Source of the DNA: Amphiduros pacificus
Taxonomy: Eukaryota; Annelida; Polychaeta; Phyllodocida; Hesionidae
Direction of reading: 5' to 3'
Assembly (NCBI GenBank): GCA_949316495.1
Contig: OX439005.1
Location: forward strand, 21,589,704-21,653,703
DNA length: 64,000 nt
Shown here: positions 62,980-64,000 of the stretch, in pieces
How the letters are laid out: every line of letters starts with the position of its first letter
Numbering within the stretch: position 1 is the stretch's first letter
The notes under the pieces: model-generated
Told to the model about the DNA's origin: nothing
Seen by the model: only the letters and a program-made list of their open reading frames with translations
Databases searched by the model: none
Translations under genes and position numbers: made by a program

Positions 62980-63414
62980 TATTTATAGATAATATGGCAT
63001 ACATACCGTTATCTCATAAAGCACACATTAACAGGGCAAGGAGAGCAGGTTCGTGTGGAAGCATCATAATTCACTGATGACTAAATTCGAATGAGCGGCT
63101 TTTCCCCTTGCATTGACAGCAATGCCAGTGTGAGGTTGACAGAGCATAAGGTTCCCTGCTGCCATGGTTATACGGCTAATACAGTCTCCATTCCCTCTCC
63201 ACCTTGCCCATCAAGAGTTAATATATAATCCTGTGACGAGTGTTCTATATTGTGCGGTTGGTGCTGGTCTGGTAGGCCTGTGCAATGAGCAGGCTTGTAC
63301 TCTCCTCAAATATATACTGTGTATGTGTTTGATCTGGACTCCTGGCTGTGTATTACCTCACCTCCGCGCCGACATACTTGGCCTCTAAATAATGACTAGA
63401 GTACTAGCGTCCAA

Positions 63415-63823
63415 ACAACAGCCTGGATACATCCCAACGGCAAACTGCTCACGGCCCAAACATCAGCCTAGATATGTCCCAACGGCAAACTGCTTACGGC
63501 CCAAACCACAGCCTGGATACGTCCCAACGGCAAGCTGCTCACGGCCCAAACAGCAGCCTGGATACGTCCCAATGGCAAACTGCTTACGGCCCAAACCACA
63601 GCCTGGATACGTCCCAACGGCAAGCTGCTCACGGCCCAAACAACAGCCTGGATACGTCCCAACGGCAAACTGCTCACGGCCCAAACATCAGCCTGGATAC
63701 GTCCCAACGGCAAACTGCTTACGTCCCAAACAACAGACTGGATACGTCCCAACGGCAAACTGCTTACGGCCCAAATATCAGCCTGGTTATGTCCCAACGG
63801 CAAATTGCTTACGGCCCAAACAT
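63415..63823. repeat. 45-bp minisatellite near right edge
   Basis: About nine units of 45 bp (CAGCCTGGATACGTCCCAAC, GGCAAACTGCTCACGGCCCA, AACAA). It is open in several frames on both strands because the period is a multiple of three. The plus-strand motif is PTANCLRPKPQPGYV. GC content is higher than in its surroundings. Confidence 0.92.
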
Positions 63824-64000
63824 GTCAAAACAGCAGACTGGTAATGTCACAACAACAGGCTGGTAATGTCCAAACAGTAGATCGGTAATGCCCAAATAGC
63901 AGACTGGTAATGTCACAACAGTAGATTGGTAATGTCACAACAGTTGACAAGTAATGTCACAACAACAGGCTGGTAATGTCCAAACAGTAGATTGGTAATG
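63824..64000. repeat. 22-bp minisatellite running off the right edge
   Basis: Units near 22 bp built from CTGGTAATGTCACAACAACAG and TTGGTAATGTCCAAACAGTAG follow the 45-bp array directly and share its CAACAGxCTGG segment, so one array probably gave rise to the other. The end is outside the window. Confidence 0.85.

Overview
The window is eukaryotic: AT-rich, with intron-dense genes, tRNA-derived SINEs, non-LTR retrotransposons, many small DNA transposons and very heavy minisatellite content. The repeat types (a SINE ending in an AAAC-rich tail, clustered AGGTCA-type repeats, TTAA- and hAT-type non-autonomous elements) and the ciliary, SUMO and K2P genes fit a marine lophotrochozoan, most likely a mollusc. 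I cannot name the species.

Layout. (1) 533-3603, minus strand: SRP14, running off the left edge. (2) 3851-18541, plus strand: a complete nine-exon SAE1 (SUMO E1 small subunit), which shares a 247-bp divergent promoter with SRP14. Its introns hold a 1.5-kb TTAA element, a SINE, a hAT element with an exact 8-bp target duplication, a TTAA MITE right next to exon 3, and two minisatellites (43 and 42 bp). (3) 21376-30556, minus strand: a complete eight-exon DUF4200 coiled-coil axonemal gene of the CFAP73/CCDC42 family. One minisatellite contains its stop codon and another is made of copies of its exon-5 splice donor. (4) 33802-35231, minus strand: a decayed ABCC4-type ABC-transporter remnant. (5) about 35.7-39.9 kb, minus strand: two degenerate LINEs head to tail, with SINE pieces. 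(6) 42502-54456, minus strand: a two-pore-domain potassium channel (five visible exons, 367 residues from the first visible Met). Its fourth intron-exon region carries a 6.5-kb, ~181-unit 36-bp minisatellite with higher-order structure. (7) 55-64 kb: intergenic, with a 45-bp array, a composite palindromic MITE, a 141-bp-arm inverted repeat, TA microsatellites and another 45-bp array at the right edge.

The genes do not form a functional cluster. SRP14 (signal recognition particle) and SAE1 (SUMO activation) are housekeeping genes that may be co-regulated through the shared promoter. The CFAP73-like gene acts in motile cilia and the K2P channel in membrane leak conductance.

The most unusual signal is the position of the minisatellites. 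Six independent arrays of 30-44-bp units begin within about 0-55 bp of an exon boundary, and in at least two of them the repeat unit appears to be copied from the exon edge itself, including the splice signal. I did this by eye. Identities, copy numbers and family names that would need a search are marked as inference.
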